Below are positions 14,853 to 24,375 of a DNA stretch of 64,000 bases, piece by piece. The notes under the pieces are model-generated. The model was not told the origin of the DNA. It saw only the letters and a list, made by a program, of their open reading frames with translations, and did not search any database. The DNA is from Alienimonas chondri (GTDB lineage: Bacteria; Planctomycetota; Planctomycetia; Planctomycetales; Planctomycetaceae), in assembly GCF_013036045.1 (NCBI RefSeq), contig NZ_WTPX01000004.1, positions 1 through 64,000 on the forward strand, given 5' to 3'. The number at the start of each line of letters is the position of its first letter. The stretch's first letter is position 1. The position numbers and the translations under genes are program-made.

Positions 14853-17800
14853 GTGTCCGACTCGTCTGCCCAGAACCAGGCCGCCCCGGAGAGCGGCGCC
14901 GTCACGCCCCCGTTCGCGCATCTGCACTGTCATACGCACTACAGTTTGCTGGACGGGATGACGAAGATCCCGGAACTGGTGCAGGCGACGAAGGCGTCCG
15001 GCATGAACGCCGCGGCGATCACGGACCACGGCAACCTGTACGGGTCGATGGAGTTCTATCACGCCTGTCGGGCGGAGGATATCAACCCGATCCTCGGCAT
15101 CGAGGCCTATATGGCCCCACGCAGCCGCACGGAGCGCGGCGGGCGGATGAAAGAGTCGAACTTTCACCTGACGCTGCTGGCTCAGAATGCGACCGGCTTT
15201 CGCAACCTGGTGCGGATGAGCAGCATCGCCTACACGGAGGGGTTTTATTACAAGCCCCGTATGGATAAAGAACTGCTGGAAGCGCACAGCGAAGGGCTGA
15301 TCGTCCTCAGCGGGTGCGTCTCCGGCGAACTGTCGCGGCATCTATTGAACGAGCAGCAGGAGGAGGCCGAGAAGCTGTGCCAATGGTACACGGAAGTCTT
15401 CGGCGACCGCTTCTATATGGAGATCCAGGACAGCGGCATCCAGATTCAGAAAGACGCGGGCGAGGCGACCGTCGATCTGGCGAACCGCATGGGTCTGCCG
15501 TTGGTGGCCACCAACGACAGCCACTACCTTTGCGGCGAGGACGCCGTCGCGCACGACATTTTATTGTGCGTCAATACCCGCAGCGAGCGGAACGATACGA
15601 AGCGGATGCGACTGGGTTCGCAGGACTTCTTCGTCAAGTCGCCGGAAGAGATGTATCAGGTCTTCCCGAGCCAGCAGGAGGCCGTCAGGCGCAGCCAGGA
15701 GATCGCCGATCGCTGCGATATTCAGCTTGAGGAGAACCCGAAGTATTACCCGGTCTTCAAACCGCCGCGGGAGTTGACGGATACGGAGTATCTGCGGGAG
15801 ATCTGCGAAAAGGCGATGGTCGAGCGCTACGGCGACGAGGCCACCCAGGCGCACCGCGACCGGCTCGACCTGGAGCTGGGGGTCATCGAATACATGGGGT
15901 ATTCGAGCTACTTCCTGATCGTGTGGGACTTCGTGGAATTCGCGAAGCGGGAAGGCATTCCCTGCACCGCCCGCGGCTCCGCGGCCGGAGCGATTGTCGC
16001 CTTTCTATTGGGCATTTCCGACGTCTGCCCGCTGAAGTACGACCTGCTGTTCGAGCGGTTCCTCGATAAGAGCCGCAAAGAGCCGCCGGATATCGATATC
16101 GACTTCTGCCGCGACCGGCGGCAGGCGGTGATCGATTATACCAAGGAGAAATACGGCGAAGACGCCGTCGCCCAGATCGGCACGTTCGGCACGCTCAAAG
16201 CCAAGGCCGTGGTGCGAGACGTCGGCCGCGCATTGGGCGTCCCGCTGTCCCGGGTCAACGAGATCGCTAAAGCGGTCCCGGACACGCTCGGGATTAAACT
16301 GGCGGAGGCCGTCAAGCAAAGCCCGGAGCTGTCGGACGCCTACAACAACGACCCGCAGATCACGGAGCTGATCGATATCGCTTACCGGCTGGAAGGCCTG
16401 GCCCGCAGCGCCGGGACGCACGCAGCCGGCGTGGTGGTGGCGGACCAGCCGCTCAAGGACCTGCTGCCGTTGCAGGTCATCACCGGCAAAGAGGACGTCA
16501 TCACCCAGTGGGACGGTCCCACCGTCGAGGCGGCGGGGCTGCTTAAAATGGACTTCTTGGGGTTGCGGAACCTCACGATCCTCGACAAGTCCATCAAGAA
16601 CGTGCTGGCGAGCAACCCGGACTTCGACCTGTCCGTGCTGCAGCAGGTGGACGAGCCGGACGCTAAAACGTACGCCCTGCTGCAACGGGGCGAGACGAAG
16701 GGCGTGTTTCAGCTGGAGTCCGGCGGGATGCGGGACCTCCTGACGAAGATGCGGCCCGACAAATTCGCGGACATCATCGCCACCTCCGCCCTCTATCGTC
16801 CCGGCCCGCTGGAGGGCGGGATGGTGATGAACTACGTGGACATTAAAAACGGCCGCAAGGAGGTCGCGAAGATTCACCCCCTGGTCGACCCCGTGCTGGC
16901 CGACACGTACGGGATCATGGTGTATCAGGAACAGGTCATGCGGATCCTGAACCGGGTCGGCGGCATCGAGTTGGCCAGCGCCTACAAGTGCATTAAGGCG
17001 ATCTCGAAAAAGAAGCTGGCGATTATCGCCCAGTTCCGGCAGCAGTATATCGACGGCGCCAAAGAGCGCGGCGTGGACGAGTCGGTCGCGGTCAACCTGT
17101 TCGAGCTAATCGAGAAGTTCGCCGGGTATGGCTTTAACAAGTCGCACAGTACCGCCTACGGGCTGATCGCCTATCAAACGGCCTACCTGAAGGCGCATTA
17201 TCCGGTCGAGTTCATGGCCGCCCTGCTCTCCTGCGGGATGGAGAGCAGCGACCGGATCACGGAACACGTCGAGGACGCCCGTCGCCAGGACATCGAGGTG
17301 CAGCCGCCGGACGTGAACCGCAGCAACGTGGAATTCTCGGTGGCGCCCCTTGACGACGGGAAACCGGGGATCACCTTCGGCCTCGGCGCGGTGAAGGGGC
17401 TGGGGCTGTCCGCGATGCACGCCCTGGTGGCGGAACGCGAGGCGAACGGCCCCTATAAAGATATCTTCGACATCACCGAGCGGGTCGATCCCGGACACCT
17501 GAACCGCTCCGCATTGGAGATCCTGATTAAATGCGGGGCGCTGGACCTGCTCGGACCGACGCGGGCCCAGCACTCCGCGGTGGTCGATCGGGCGGTGCAG
17601 GCCGCGGCGAATAAGGCCCGCGACGCCGCCGCGGGACAGGCCAGCCTGTTCGGCGGGGAGGAAGAGGCCGACGACGCCCCCGAGGTCGCCGCGAGCTTCC
17701 CCGACGTGCCCGACTGGAACCGGGCGACGAAGCTCGCCCATGAGAAAGAGGTCTTCGGCTTCTATCTGACCAGTCATCCCCTCACCGAAGCGGGCGACAT

Positions 17801-18464
17801 TATCACCAAGTTCGCCACCGCCACGACGCGGGAGCTGGGCGAGGCGGAGGACGGCGTGGAGGTGTGCGTCGGCGGGATGGTCGGCGCCATCAAAAAGGCC
17901 CGCACGAAAAAGCCCTCCCGCAACAATAATTCGGACTACGTCATGTTCGACTTCGAGGACGCCGAGGGCTGCGTGCGGTGCATCATGTGGCCGGAGGACT
18001 ACGCCCGTCAGGGGCAGCTCGTGGAAGCCGAGGCGGTCCTCTATGTGAAGGGCAAAGTGGATCGCCGCGGCCGGGAGCCGAACCTGATCGTCAATCGCCT
18101 GATGACGCCGGACGACGCCATCAAGGAACACACCCGCCAGCTCGCGGTGAAGTTTCAGAAGGGCCTGCACGCGGACGCCGAACTGGCCCGGGTGCGGGAG
18201 ATCCTCGGCCGATATCCCGGCGAGACGGACGTGGTCGTGCTGGTGGACACCGGCTCCGCGGAAGCCCTCACGGGCGGGGCGGGGGAGGCGAACGGCGAAA
18301 CCGAAGCGGTCCGCACACGGTATCGTATCTCGACGCCCGGCCACCTGCGGGTCTCCTGCGGCCCGGGCCTGCGGCGGGAGTTGATCGAGGTGATGGGCGA
18401 ACAGCACTTGCACTTCTGGAGTCCGCCGGTGCGACGTAGAACTCCTTCGCCCAGCATGAACTGA
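14853..18464 (+). CDS. dnaE: DNA polymerase III alpha subunit
   Basis: Replicative DNA polymerase, 1203 residues, GTG start. N-terminal PHP domain with HLHCHTHYSLLDG, ITDHGNLYG, LSGCVSGE and NDSHY, so the metal-binding residues look intact. The C-family palm carries PDIDIDF (about 410-416), AAGAIVAFLLGISDVCP upstream of it, and GYGFNKSHSTAYG downstream. A helix-hairpin-helix/OB-fold C-terminal part follows. Its organisation matches DnaE1, not the short DnaE2/ImuC type. A lipoprotein gene starts 11 bases downstream. Confidence 0.97.
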   Translation: MSDSSAQNQAAPESGAVTPPFAHLHCHTHYSLLDGMTKIPELVQATKASGMNAAAITDHGNLYGSMEFYHACRAEDINPILGIEAYMAPRSRTERGGRMKESNFHLTLLAQNATGFRNLVRMSSIAYTEGFYYKPRMDKELLEAHSEGLIVLSGCVSGELSRHLLNEQQEEAEKLCQWYTEVFGDRFYMEIQDSGIQIQKDAGEATVDLANRMGLPLVATNDSHYLCGEDAVAHDILLCVNTRSERNDTKRMRLGSQDFFVKSPEEMYQVFPSQQEAVRRSQEIADRCDIQLEENPKYYPVFKPPRELTDTEYLREICEKAMVERYGDEATQAHRDRLDLELGVIEYMGYSSYFLIVWDFVEFAKREGIPCTARGSAAGAIVAFLLGISDVCPLKYDLLFERFLDKSRKEPPDIDIDFCRDRRQAVIDYTKEKYGEDAVAQIGTFGTLKAKAVVRDVGRALGVPLSRVNEIAKAVPDTLGIKLAEAVKQSPELSDAYNNDPQITELIDIAYRLEGLARSAGTHAAGVVVADQPLKDLLPLQVITGKEDVITQWDGPTVEAAGLLKMDFLGLRNLTILDKSIKNVLASNPDFDLSVLQQVDEPDAKTYALLQRGETKGVFQLESGGMRDLLTKMRPDKFADIIATSALYRPGPLEGGMVMNYVDIKNGRKEVAKIHPLVDPVLADTYGIMVYQEQVMRILNRVGGIELASAYKCIKAISKKKLAIIAQFRQQYIDGAKERGVDESVAVNLFELIEKFAGYGFNKSHSTAYGLIAYQTAYLKAHYPVEFMAALLSCGMESSDRITEHVEDARRQDIEVQPPDVNRSNVEFSVAPLDDGKPGITFGLGAVKGLGLSAMHALVAEREANGPYKDIFDITERVDPGHLNRSALEILIKCGALDLLGPTRAQHSAVVDRAVQAAANKARDAAAGQASLFGGEEEADDAPEVAASFPDVPDWNRATKLAHEKEVFGFYLTSHPLTEAGDIITKFATATTRELGEAEDGVEVCVGGMVGAIKKARTKKPSRNNNSDYVMFDFEDAEGCVRCIMWPEDYARQGQLVEAEAVLYVKGKVDRRGREPNLIVNRLMTPDDAIKEHTRQLAVKFQKGLHADAELARVREILGRYPGETDVVVLVDTGSAEALTGGAGEANGETEAVRTRYRISTPGHLRVSCGPGLRRELIEVMGEQHLHFWSPPVRRRTPSPSMN

Positions 18465-18475
18465 CGGACCGCCCG

Positions 18476-19084
18476 ATGCCCCGCCCCCGCCTCCGCCCCG
18501 CGATCTCCCGCTGGATCTGTTCGTTCCCGGCCTGCCTGGCCGTGACGGCGCTCGCCGGGCTGCTCTCGGGCTGCGGGGCCGACGAAAAGCCGGCGGCATC
18601 CGTCGAGAGACCGCCCGCCGATCCCGCCCCGGTGCGGGTGGCCGCGGCGGGCGATGAGTTCGTGCTCCCCGTCCCCCCGCCGCTTCAGGAGCAAGGGGCG
18701 GCGCCGGCTTCGGTGGTCGACCGCCTCCCCGGCACCTACACCCGCGAGAGTTACGGAACGCGGACGCTGACGGTGCGGGACGACGGCACCGCGACGATGA
18801 AGGTGGACGTCGACCCGCTCTATCAATGGATGGCCGGGGCGAAAACGATCACGGTTCAGATCGACTGGGAATTGACGGACGCCGGCACCGACGAGAACCC
18901 CGGCGTGCATTTCGAGAGCGTCTCCGGCACGCCGAAGGAATCGTTCGAGTCCGTCACGAGCCTGTTCGGCAGCGAACGCGACTGGACGATCACCTCCGCG
19001 GACGACGAGTCGCTGGTGCTGTTCAGCCCCGAGGACGAAGAGACGGAAATTTGGACCCGCATCACGGACGAAAGCGCCGGTTGA
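18476..19084 (+). CDS. Predicted lipoprotein of unknown function
   Basis: A 202-residue protein. It has an N-terminal signal with lipobox LLSGCG (Cys about 36), then a low-complexity Pro/Ala linker and a small domain beginning LPGTYTRESYGTRTLTVRDDGTATMKVDV, which resembles a lipocalin-like beta fold (inference). It ends in an acidic tail. It starts 11 bases after dnaE and may be read from the same transcript, but no functional link to replication is evident. Confidence 0.75.
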   Translation: MPRPRLRPAISRWICSFPACLAVTALAGLLSGCGADEKPAASVERPPADPAPVRVAAAGDEFVLPVPPPLQEQGAAPASVVDRLPGTYTRESYGTRTLTVRDDGTATMKVDVDPLYQWMAGAKTITVQIDWELTDAGTDENPGVHFESVSGTPKESFESVTSLFGSERDWTITSADDESLVLFSPEDEETEIWTRITDESAG

Positions 19085-19176
19085 GAGCGGGTCGCGGGGC
19101 CATGTCCCCGACTCGAACGACGCGGCGGGGGGCGGGGGGTGAAGGGCAATCGGTCCGGCGGTACGATTCCGCGGCT

Positions 19177-20304
19177 ATGAGCCACGCCGCCGCCTACGAA
19201 TCGTTCGCCGACACCGCCCTCGCCGGGGATTCGCTCTCTCGGGAGGACGCCAAGAGCGTCCTGAACGCATCGGACGCCGACCTGCTCGGCCTGATGCACG
19301 CCGCGTTTCGCGTGCGGCGGGCGCATTTCGGCACGAAGGTTCAGCTGTATTACCTGAAGAACGCCAAGAGCGGACTGTGCCCGGAGGACTGCCGGTACTG
19401 CTCGCAGGGGCGTGATTCCTCCGCGGCGATCGACAAGTACCCGATGCTCTCCGCCGACCGGTTACTCGCCGGCGCCGCGGACGCCGCGAAAGCGGGAGCG
19501 AAGACCTACTGCATCGTCGCCAGCGGCCGCGGCCCGTCGAACCGCGAGGTGAAGCACGTCGCCGACGTGGCGACCCGCATCAAGCAGGAGCACGGCCTGC
19601 ACATCTGCGCCTGCCTGGGCCTGCTGAAAGAGGGACAGGCGGAGGTGCTGAAGGCCGGGGGCGTGGACCGCATCAACCACAACCTCAACACCGGCCGCGG
19701 CAATCACGACGAGGTCGTCACGACCCACACTTACGACGACCGCCTCGCCACGCTCAAGAAGGCCCGCGAGGCCGGGTTGGAGCTGTGCAGCGGGCTGATC
19801 GTGGGCATGGGCGAATCGAGCGACGACCTGATCGACGCCGCCCACGAGCTGCGAGAACTGCAGGCCGAGAGCGTGCCGATCAACTTCCTGCACGCGATCG
19901 ACGGCACGATGTTCGAGAAGCGGCGGGAACTCGACCCGCGGTACTGCTTGAAAGTGCTGGCGCTGTATCGCTTCCTGTTGCCGACCGCCGAACTGCGGGT
20001 CGCCGGCGGTCGCGAGGTAAATCTCCGCAGCCTGCAACCGCTGGCGTTGTACGCGGCGAACAGCCTGTTCGTCTCCGACTACCTCACCACCGCCGGGCAG
20101 GCGGCGAGCGAGGATCACAAGATGATCGAAGACCTCGGCTTCGAGGTCGTCCTGTCCGGCGTGGAAAGCGACGCGGAGTTCGCCGAACCCGAGAGCGCCG
20201 CCGGCGAGCCGGGGGGTTTATCCCCCCAAACCGATGAGGGAAGTCCTGCGGCCGGCGCCTGTGAAACGAGCGGCGCCGGCGTCCCCGCGGCTTGCGGGGT
20301 CTGA
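19177..20304 (+). CDS. bioB: Biotin synthase
   Basis: Radical-SAM enzyme that inserts sulphur into dethiobiotin. The [4Fe-4S] motif CPEDCRYCSQ (C68, C72, C75), the second-cluster region with INHNLNTG, GLIVGMGES, and the C-terminal AANSLFVSDYLTTAGQ are all present. The ATG at 19177 gives 375 residues; the frame continues far upstream without similarity. The last about 45 residues (after LGFEVV) are a low-complexity extension with a G6-TTTAT-C6 hairpin in the DNA (20211-20227). No other biotin genes are adjacent. Confidence 0.95.
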   Translation: MSHAAAYESFADTALAGDSLSREDAKSVLNASDADLLGLMHAAFRVRRAHFGTKVQLYYLKNAKSGLCPEDCRYCSQGRDSSAAIDKYPMLSADRLLAGAADAAKAGAKTYCIVASGRGPSNREVKHVADVATRIKQEHGLHICACLGLLKEGQAEVLKAGGVDRINHNLNTGRGNHDEVVTTHTYDDRLATLKKAREAGLELCSGLIVGMGESSDDLIDAAHELRELQAESVPINFLHAIDGTMFEKRRELDPRYCLKVLALYRFLLPTAELRVAGGREVNLRSLQPLALYAANSLFVSDYLTTAGQAASEDHKMIEDLGFEVVLSGVESDAEFAEPESAAGEPGGLSPQTDEGSPAAGACETSGAGVPAACGV

Positions 20305-20376
20305 CGCGCCCCGCCTATCGTCCGGGACGCTTCGCCGCACTTTGCGGGTTCGCCCCTCGTTCCTCACCGGCCCGTC

Positions 20377-22530
20377 GTGCTCTCGCACCGCTTCGCCGAC
20401 GCCCTCGCCGGCCCCGCCGTCGTCCCTGATACCATGCGCACCGCGTACCGCGGCGACGGCGTCGGTGCGACCGTCGCCAAGGCGCGGGACGCCCTGCTGT
20501 CCCTGCAACACGAGGACGGCCACTGGTGCGGCGAATTGGAGGGCGACAGCATCCTCCAAAGCGAATACCTCTGCCTGCTCGCCTGGCTCGGCCGCGAGCG
20601 AACCGAAGGGGCGAAGGCGGTCGCCCGTCACCTGCTGAATCAACAGGAGCCGGGCGGGTGGTGGGGCCAGTTCCCAGGGGCCCCGATCGACGTCTCCGCC
20701 ACGGTGAAGGCGGTGTTGGCGCTGCGGGCGGTCTATCGCGACGGCGACGGACCGGCCGATTTGGAAGCGCGGTTGGACGCGGCGAAGCGGGCGACGCTCG
20801 CCGCCGGCGGGGCGGAACGGGTCAACAGCTTCACCCGGTATTACCTCGCGCTGCTGGGGCAGATCGCATATCGGCAGTGCCCGGCGGTGCCGCCGGAGTT
20901 GATGTTGGTCCCCGGTTTCAGCCCGCTGAACCTCTCCGAGATGAGCGCCTGGAGCCGCACCATCGTGGTGCCGCTTTCGCTCTTGTGGGCCACCCAACCT
21001 TCAAAGGATCTCCCCGCGGCGGGGATCGACATCGCCGATCTGTTCGTGAACGGGCCGGAGAATCTCCCCCTGGCGATGCCCCGCTGCGAAGCGGTTGAAC
21101 GGTCTCTCGATCAAGGGAAACAGGGCGGGACGAAAGTCGATTGGCACCGCTTCTTCTACCGGTTGGACCGCATCTACAAAGCCGCCGACGCCGTCCGCTT
21201 CCGCCCGCTGCGACGGATCGCGGTCAAGAAGGCGGAGCGGTGGATTCTCGACCGCCTCGTCGATAGCGACGGTCTGGGGGCGATCTTCCCGCCGATCGTC
21301 TGGACGATCGTCGGGCTGAAGTGTCTGGGCTATGCGGAAGACTCCCCGGAAGTCGCCGGGCAGTTGGAGGAGTTGGAGCGGCTCAAGCTCACCGACCTCG
21401 ACGACGACGGCCGCACCGTCACCCGGTTGCAACCCTGCAAAAGCCCGGTGTGGGACACCGCGATCGCGACGATCGCCCTGCGGGAAAGCGGCCTCCCGCC
21501 GCACCACCCGGCAGTCCGGAAGTCCGCGGGCTGGCTGTTGGATCGAGAGATTCGCACCCCCGGCGATTACTCCGCGCGGCGGCCGAAGTTGGAGCCGTCC
21601 GGCTGGTGCTTTGAATATCGCAATCGGTTCTACCCGGACACCGACGACACCTGCATGGTGTTGATGGCCCTGGCCCGCTGCCTGCCCGCCGGCAGCGGCA
21701 CGGACTGGAGCGCCGACATCTGCTTCAGCGACGATCCCGAAGGCGGCGAGGACGACCGCACCGTGATCGCGGGCCGCGACGTCGATTCGCATACGGCGCT
21801 CCGCGACGTGACGGCGGCGGCCCCGCTGACGGCGGCGATCCGGCGGGGGGTCAACTGGCTGATCGGCATGCAGAACCGTGACGGCGGTTGGGGCGCGTTC
21901 GACGTGGATAACACCCGCGAACTGTTTTGCCGCGTCCCGTTCGCCGATCACAATGCAATGATCGACCCCAGCACGGCGGACCTCACCGCCCGGATGCTGG
22001 AGCTGTTCGGCCTGCTGGGCATCCCGGGCGACAAACCGTTTATGAAGCGGGCGATCGACTACGTCAGCGACGCTCAGGAAACGGACGGCAGCTGGTACGG
22101 CCGCTGGGGCGTCAATTACTTCTATGGAACCTGGCAGGGGCTGATGGGCCTGGGAGCGTTGAAGGTTCGCTCCGAGGACGCCCGGGTCCGCCGGGCGGTG
22201 CAGTGGCTCAAGAGCGTGCAACAGCCCTCCGGCGGCTTCGGCGAAAGCCCGGCGAGCTACGACTATCCCACCTCCAAAGGCCGCGGCGAACCGACGGCCA
22301 GCCAGACGGCGTGGGCGTTGATGGGTCTGATCGCCGCCGGCGACGCCCGCACCCCCGCCGCCCGCCGCGCCGCCGGTTGGCTTCGAGACAACCAGAACCT
22401 CGATGGAACCTGGACCGAACCCCAGTTCACCGGCACCGGCTTCCCCAGCGTCTTTTATCTGCGTTACCACCTCTACAGTCTCTATTTCCCCCTCATCGCC
22501 CTGAGTCGCTGGGAACGGGCGGTGCGATGA
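20377..22530 (+). CDS. shc: Squalene-hopene cyclase
   Basis: Membrane-associated cyclase that turns squalene into hopene/hopanol for hopanoid synthesis. Catalytic DTDD motif at 421-424 (RFYPDTDDTCM) and several QW-type repeats (for example LLSLQHEDGHWCGEL, GVNWLIGMQNRDGGWGAF, QETDGSWYGRWG) are seen. At 717 residues from GTG 20377 it is slightly long; an ATG at 20434 is a plausible alternative start. No squalene synthase genes are in the window. Confidence 0.93.
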   Translation: MLSHRFADALAGPAVVPDTMRTAYRGDGVGATVAKARDALLSLQHEDGHWCGELEGDSILQSEYLCLLAWLGRERTEGAKAVARHLLNQQEPGGWWGQFPGAPIDVSATVKAVLALRAVYRDGDGPADLEARLDAAKRATLAAGGAERVNSFTRYYLALLGQIAYRQCPAVPPELMLVPGFSPLNLSEMSAWSRTIVVPLSLLWATQPSKDLPAAGIDIADLFVNGPENLPLAMPRCEAVERSLDQGKQGGTKVDWHRFFYRLDRIYKAADAVRFRPLRRIAVKKAERWILDRLVDSDGLGAIFPPIVWTIVGLKCLGYAEDSPEVAGQLEELERLKLTDLDDDGRTVTRLQPCKSPVWDTAIATIALRESGLPPHHPAVRKSAGWLLDREIRTPGDYSARRPKLEPSGWCFEYRNRFYPDTDDTCMVLMALARCLPAGSGTDWSADICFSDDPEGGEDDRTVIAGRDVDSHTALRDVTAAAPLTAAIRRGVNWLIGMQNRDGGWGAFDVDNTRELFCRVPFADHNAMIDPSTADLTARMLELFGLLGIPGDKPFMKRAIDYVSDAQETDGSWYGRWGVNYFYGTWQGLMGLGALKVRSEDARVRRAVQWLKSVQQPSGGFGESPASYDYPTSKGRGEPTASQTAWALMGLIAAGDARTPAARRAAGWLRDNQNLDGTWTEPQFTGTGFPSVFYLRYHLYSLYFPLIALSRWERAVR

Positions 22531-22590
22531 GCATTTCGCGCCGGCGGCGGCTTGTTCGCTAAACTACGTTCATTCCTCGGATGACGATCC

Positions 22591-23367
22591 ATGAACGCAG
22601 CCCTCGCCAAACCGCCGGTTCGCCTCCCGCAGTCGGCCTCTATGCAAGGGAGGACTCCGCCCGACCTGCATCTCCCAGGCGTGGGCGCCGACGGTGACGG
22701 TCTGACAGTGCCCGGGTCGGCACTGGCGGAATTCGAAGCGTTCCGGGCGTGGAAGCTGTCGGATGCCTGCCCCGCCTGGGGGAAGTTTGAATGGATTGGG
22801 AATCGTCCTCGCCTCGAAGTCATGCCTGAATCGCTATTCACCCATGGCACGACGAAAACCGACATCGTCCGCGTGCTTGGGAACCTGATCGCCGAACAAG
22901 AACTAGGCTTCGCCTTCACTGACAGCACGAGCGTCGTCTCCCCCGACGGCGCCGAGCGGCGGACGCTATGCGAGCCGGACTTTGTGTTTCTCTCTCACGA
23001 AGCCATTACCGACGGTCGTGTGACGCTCACCCCGAAAGTCGGCCGGGAAGGGGATTTCACCGAAATCGTCGGCCCCCCCGAGGTCGTGATCGAGGTCCGC
23101 AGTGATTCCTCCACCCGCAAAGACACCGTCGAATTGCCGGGGGATCTGTTCGCATTGGGCGTGAGGGAATACTGGCTGGCCGACGCCCGCACCGATCCCC
23201 CGGGCCTCCTCATTCACGCCCGCGGCGAAGATGGCTTTGAGCCCATTGCCGCGGATGATGATGGCTTTGCCGTCAGCGCGACGTTCGGCCGACGATATCG
23301 ATTGGAAACCCAAACGAGCCGAAGCGGTATTCGGCAAACGCGCTTGATCGAAGCCCCAGCGAATTGA
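22591..23367 (+). CDS. Uma2 family protein (PD-(D/E)XK nuclease fold)
   Basis: 258 residues. The Uma2/DUF820 core is seen as LTVPGSALAEFEAF..., EPDFVFLS, PPEVVIEVRSDSS with the catalytic-type E-x-R/K arrangement, and FALGVREYWLAD. This family is greatly expanded in planctomycetes and cyanobacteria; its biological role is unknown. The gene stands alone, with short intergenic gaps on both sides. Confidence 0.85.
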   Translation: MNAALAKPPVRLPQSASMQGRTPPDLHLPGVGADGDGLTVPGSALAEFEAFRAWKLSDACPAWGKFEWIGNRPRLEVMPESLFTHGTTKTDIVRVLGNLIAEQELGFAFTDSTSVVSPDGAERRTLCEPDFVFLSHEAITDGRVTLTPKVGREGDFTEIVGPPEVVIEVRSDSSTRKDTVELPGDLFALGVREYWLADARTDPPGLLIHARGEDGFEPIAADDDGFAVSATFGRRYRLETQTSRSGIRQTRLIEAPAN

Positions 23368-23422
23368 CCCGAGCGGCGCCGGCCGCCTGTCGGCCGTTCG
23401 AGGTCGGGGCTAATCTGCGGCC

Positions 23423-24163
23423 ATGCCCCGCCCGATCCACGTACATTTCGTCCCGGCTCTGTTCACCCCGGACATGCTGGCGGGCGGAACGGCGGTGGTG
23501 ATCGACGTGCTGCGGGCCAGCACGACCGTTTGTCACGCCCTGCACGCCGGCGCCGATCGCGTCGTGCCCTGCGGGTCGGTGGAGGACGCCCGCGAGACCG
23601 CCGCGGCGCTGCGGGCGAAGGGCGAAGCGGCCCTGTTGGGCGGGGAGCGGATGTGCGTGAAGGTCGACGGGTTCGACCTCGGCAACTCCCCCGTCGAGTA
23701 CACGGCGGAGACCGTCGGCGGCAAACCGGTCGTCCTCACCACGACCAACGGCACCGCGGCGCTGTTCCGCTGCCTGGAAGCTCGGGAGGTGCTGGTCGGC
23801 TCCTTCGCGAATCTCTCAGCGCTGTGCGAACGCCTCGCCGGGGGGGACGGAAGGGTGAATCTGGTCTGTGCGGGGACGGATCGCAACCTCACCGCGGAGG
23901 ATGCGTTGTTCGCCGGTCGCGTGGCGAACCGACTCGTTGAGGCCGGGTCCGGCACGCTGGACCACCACGACGCCGACCCCGCCCGCTTGGCGGCGACGTT
24001 CGCTACGGCGAACCCGGAGACCGCCGCCGTGCTGCACGACAGCCGAGGCGGTCGGAACCTCGCCCGATTGGGACGGGAAAGCGACATCGAGGTCTGCGCG
24101 GCGGCCGATTCCGCCCCCGTCGTGCCCCGGCTGACGGGCGACGCGCTGCGTCCGGTTTCGTAG
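23423..24163 (+). CDS. comB: 2-phosphosulfolactate phosphatase-like protein
   Basis: ComB-family protein, 246 residues. In methanogens and some bacteria it makes sulfolactate from 2-phosphosulfolactate. Seen: VVIDVLRASTTVCHAL near the N-terminus, LLGGERMCVKVDGFDLGNSP, and LTTTNGTAA, all in family order. No comA or comC neighbours exist here, so the physiological substrate is uncertain. A 212-base gap with an inverted repeat separates it from glyS. Confidence 0.85.
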   Translation: MPRPIHVHFVPALFTPDMLAGGTAVVIDVLRASTTVCHALHAGADRVVPCGSVEDARETAAALRAKGEAALLGGERMCVKVDGFDLGNSPVEYTAETVGGKPVVLTTTNGTAALFRCLEAREVLVGSFANLSALCERLAGGDGRVNLVCAGTDRNLTAEDALFAGRVANRLVEAGSGTLDHHDADPARLAATFATANPETAAVLHDSRGGRNLARLGRESDIEVCAAADSAPVVPRLTGDALRPVS

Positions 24164-24180
24164 TCTCCCCGCAAGAATCC

Positions 24181-24352
24181 CGGGTGGCATGCCTTCCCCG
24201 CGGCGGAGCGTGCGTCGGCCGATCGGTCTGCGTCGCCGCCGCGGGGTCGGCATGGGAGCGACGTCGGTCTCACAGAGGCCGCGGGGTCGCTCTTCATGCT
24301 CACCCGCCTGCACTCTGCTCCGCTCCGTTCCGGCGTGAGAGCATGCCACCCG
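24181..24352. repeat. Intergenic element bounded by inverted repeats, comB-glyS gap
   Basis: The ends cgggtggcatgc (24181-24192) and gcatgccacccg (24341-24352) are exact complements about 150 bases apart, with further partly complementary words inside (atgctcac / gtgagagcat). It fills nearly the whole gap before glyS. It has the look of a small non-coding palindromic element; no gene is seen within it. Confidence 0.6.
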
Positions 24353-24375
24353 AGTCGTTTCGAACGCACAGCACA

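Noticed and set aside
18826-19176. Upstream extension of the bioB frame
   Set aside because: Overlaps the lipoprotein gene in another frame and has no BioB similarity; ATG 19177 fits the family start.
24184-24375. 64-residue N-terminal extension of glyS
   Set aside because: It reads through an intergenic inverted-repeat element and is not like glycyl-tRNA synthetase.
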